Shown here: positions 6,848-7,875 of the stretch, one piece after another
Layout: every line of letters begins with the position of its first letter
How positions within the stretch are numbered: the stretch's first letter is position 1
Assembly: GCA_934663655.1 (NCBI GenBank)
Contig: CAKUKT010000114.1
Location: 1 to 7,875 of the forward strand
DNA from: an uncultured Victivallaceae bacterium
GTDB lineage: Bacteria > Verrucomicrobiota > Lentisphaeria > Victivallales > Victivallaceae
Length of the DNA stretch: 7,875 bases
Direction of reading: 5' to 3'
Position numbers and translations under genes: made by a program
The notes under the pieces: generated by a model
Seen by the model: only the letters and a program-made list of their open reading frames with translations
What the model was told of the DNA's origin: nothing
Database searches by the model: none

Positions 6848-6894
6848 GGGGGCAGACCGGGGGCGGACCGGGGGCAGGCCGGGCCGGACGGGGG
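6848..6894 (+). repeat. 11-bp G-run tandem repeat in the leader of the regulator gene
   Basis: G runs start at 6848, 6859, 6870 and 6881, exactly 11 bp apart, with a fifth run at 6890-6894. The unit is close to GGGGGCRGRCC. Four runs have five G and one (6881) has three. This spacing allows a G-quadruplex in DNA or RNA. The last run abuts the ATG at 6895. Read as protein from the ATG at 6811, it gives a Gly/Arg/Pro-rich stretch unlike any ArsR N-terminus, so it is probably untranslated leader. Confidence 0.8.
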
Positions 6895-7233
6895 ATGAAG
6901 ATGAACAACGCAAAAACTATTCCGGATGAATTTCTCGCGTCGATGGCCGAAGTTGTCAAACTACTCGGCAACGTGCAACGTCTCCGCATTCTGGAATATC
7001 TTGATCTCAACGGCGAGTCCACCGTTACCGAAATTGTCGGGGGGATCCGGGCCGCCCAGGGGGCGGTGTCGCAGCAGCTGAACAAACTCCGGGCCGCGGG
7101 AGTGGTTGCCTGCCGCCGGGAGGGGCGTCGGGTAATCTATTCGCTTGCATCAACCAATGCGGTGACCATCCTCAACTGCATGCGCCGCAAATGCGGCATG
7201 GAGACTTCTTTCGGGAATACCGAGGAATACTGA
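6895..7233 (+). CDS. ArsR/SmtB-family winged-helix transcriptional regulator
   Basis: A small (112-residue) DNA-binding repressor. VVKLLGNVQRLRILEYL is the usual ArsR first-helix signature. STVTEIVGGIRAAQGAVSQQLNKLRAAGVV is the helix-turn-helix, and CRREGRRVIYSL is the beta wing. The metal-binding ELCVCDL motif of arsenic sensors is absent. Three cysteines lie elsewhere: Cys73 at the wing, and Cys95 and Cys100 in the last helix (NCMRRKC), which could sense thiol oxidation or a metal. Start choice: ATG 6895 or ATG 6901 gives a normal family length. The in-frame ATG at 6811 would add a Gly/Arg/Pro-rich 28 residues encoded by a G-run repeat and sits at the predicted transcription start. GGGGGA ends five bases before ATG 6901, making that start equally plausible. 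A palindrome in the promoter suggests autoregulation. The gene is transcribed divergently from the Ser/Thr kinase. Confidence 0.92.
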   Translation: MKMNNAKTIPDEFLASMAEVVKLLGNVQRLRILEYLDLNGESTVTEIVGGIRAAQGAVSQQLNKLRAAGVVACRREGRRVIYSLASTNAVTILNCMRRKCGMETSFGNTEEY

Positions 7234-7327
7234 AAAATCGCGGAACTCCACCACTCACGGAGCGGGGAAGCGGTGAAGCTGCGGCTGAGCTTTCATTACC
7301 GGCGGAAATAGCTGACTGAGACGTCGG

Positions 7328-7347
7328 CCGGTTCGGAAACCGGATTT
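7328..7347 (+). terminator. Possible terminator after the regulator gene
   Basis: CCGGTT (7328-7333) and AACCGG (7338-7343) form a perfect 6-bp stem with a 4-base loop, followed by ATTTATCGATTT. The trailing T tract is short and interrupted, so intrinsic termination would be weak. It lies 95 bp past the regulator stop, in the gap before the convergent membrane-protein gene. Confidence 0.35.
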
Positions 7348-7369
7348 ATCGATTTGCAGCTGGCGCCTC

Positions 7370-7377
7370 GGGGGGGG
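7370..7377 (+). repeat. Run of eight G in the intergenic gap
   Basis: An uninterrupted G8 lies 20 bp beyond the stop codon of the convergent membrane-protein gene. It appears to be non-coding. Such runs are prone to length change by slippage. Confidence 0.85.
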
Positions 7378-7397
7378 TGATGGCAAGCTGTAGTGGT

Positions 7398-7875
7398 TCA
7401 AGTGAGAGGGGAACGGTCGGAGTCGCCGCGCTCATCGGGGTTATGCCGGCAATTTCGTCTGCGAGCCAGGCGGATGATCGCGGCTGCGATGGAAATCGTC
7501 AGCAACGACATCAGGGCGAGTCCGCAGAGGCTGCCGGCGTCCGGAGGGGTGAACGTGCCGGACCAAAAATTGATGACGAGCAACAGTGCCAGGGTAAAAA
7601 TGTAGAAGCCCAGTGGCAGCTCATAAGCGACAAGCAGAGCCAGCCATGCCCATCGCCGGTTGAAGTTCATTGTGATGAAAGCGGCGGCGCACAGGGTGGC
7701 AATGAGCCAGAAGATAATCCATAAATTCACCCCCCCGGGGATCCCACATCCGTCCTTCCGGGCCGCCGAAAAAGCAGAACGTTCCCCAGGTGAAAGCATA
7801 AAATCCGGCGGCGAGCGGGAGGGCGGAGAGAATGCTCAGAAGCAATTTCAACGATGGAGCAGGTCGTTTAAACAC
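7398..7875 (-). CDS. Small multi-TM membrane protein with reading frame broken at a G7 run; 5' end at the window edge
   Basis: I do not recognise the family. From a GTG at 7875 (or a start beyond the window) the frame reads MFKRPAPSLKLLLSILSALPLAAGF and on to MWDPRG, giving one hydrophobic helix. It then leaves membrane character and stops at 7621. From the same point the +1 frame continues with NLWIIFWLIATLCAAAFITM, WLALLVAYELPLGFYIFTLALLLVINFW and LCGLALMSLLTISIAAAIIRLARRR, three further helices, and ends at 7398. The switch falls on a run of seven G (minus strand, 7736-7730). Six G would join the halves into one 158-residue, four-helix protein ending in a positively charged tail. Alternatives are a sequencing or assembly error, phase variation, a true pseudogene, or two separate ORFs, the second starting at ATG 7799. 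That second reading is less likely because its first ~25 residues lie opposite the better N-terminal frame. Confidence 0.5.
7730..7736 (-). repeat. G7 homopolymer at the frame break
   Basis: The plus strand has C7 followed by G4 (7737-7740); on the coding strand this is CCCC then G7. One base fewer in the G run restores a continuous four-helix frame. The tract is a hotspot for both polymerase slippage and read errors. Confidence 0.85.

Noticed and set aside
6811..6894. 28-residue N-terminal extension of the ArsR-type regulator
   Set aside because: It would begin at the predicted transcription start, is encoded by an 11-bp G-run array and has no family match. Kept only as an alternative.
7185..7198. 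Inverted repeat gccgca-aa-tgcggc near the regulator's C-terminus
   Set aside because: It is within coding sequence for MRRKCGM, has a two-base centre unsuited to an RNA hairpin and no T tract. Probably chance.
7377..7724. Plus-strand frames opposite the small membrane protein
   Set aside because: Gln/Gly/Ser-rich shadows without domains. The minus strand gives consistent hydrophobic helices.

Overview
The window is an ordinary-looking stretch of a GC-rich bacterial chromosome with no phage, transposon, CRISPR or RNA genes that I can see. It holds six recognisable genes and one interrupted membrane-protein gene. The gene set suggests a member of the Planctomycetes-Verrucomicrobia-Lentisphaerae group, perhaps Lentisphaerae. 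The clues are a Ser/Thr kinase with an HLDLKPEN catalytic loop and a DWG motif, and a gyrase/topoisomerase IV A subunit without a GyrA box. This placement is an inference from family flavour, not a phylogenetic result.

Layout. Positions 2-2221 (+) hold a type II topoisomerase A subunit cut by the window's left edge; its catalytic Tyr codon is at 59-61, and it ends in a long Ala/Pro/Glu tail built from a 126-bp tandem repeat. A FolM/PTR1-like short-chain reductase follows 21 bp later (2243-2950, +). Convergent with it, 3 bp away, is a minus-strand cluster read right to left: a membrane-tethered Ser/Thr kinase (5519-6619), a glycerate kinase (4291-5445) and an AmpG-like MFS transporter (2954-4294). 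The last two overlap by ATGA and are almost certainly co-expressed. Across a 275-bp divergent intergenic region is an ArsR-type repressor (6895-7233, +), with a perfect 16-bp palindrome in its promoter and a G-run repeat in its leader. The right edge holds a small minus-strand multi-TM protein whose reading frame breaks at a run of seven G.

How they may work together. Transporter plus glycerate kinase suggests uptake of a small organic acid or sugar derivative and its entry into lower glycolysis as phosphoglycerate. The upstream kinase may share a transcript with them or modulate them. The ArsR protein most likely represses itself.

The most interesting observation is in the kinase. The usual ATP-anchoring Lys of strand beta-3 is Ala, and a Lys sits where the third Gly of the glycine-rich loop should be. 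This is the same rearrangement that defines the eukaryotic WNK kinases.
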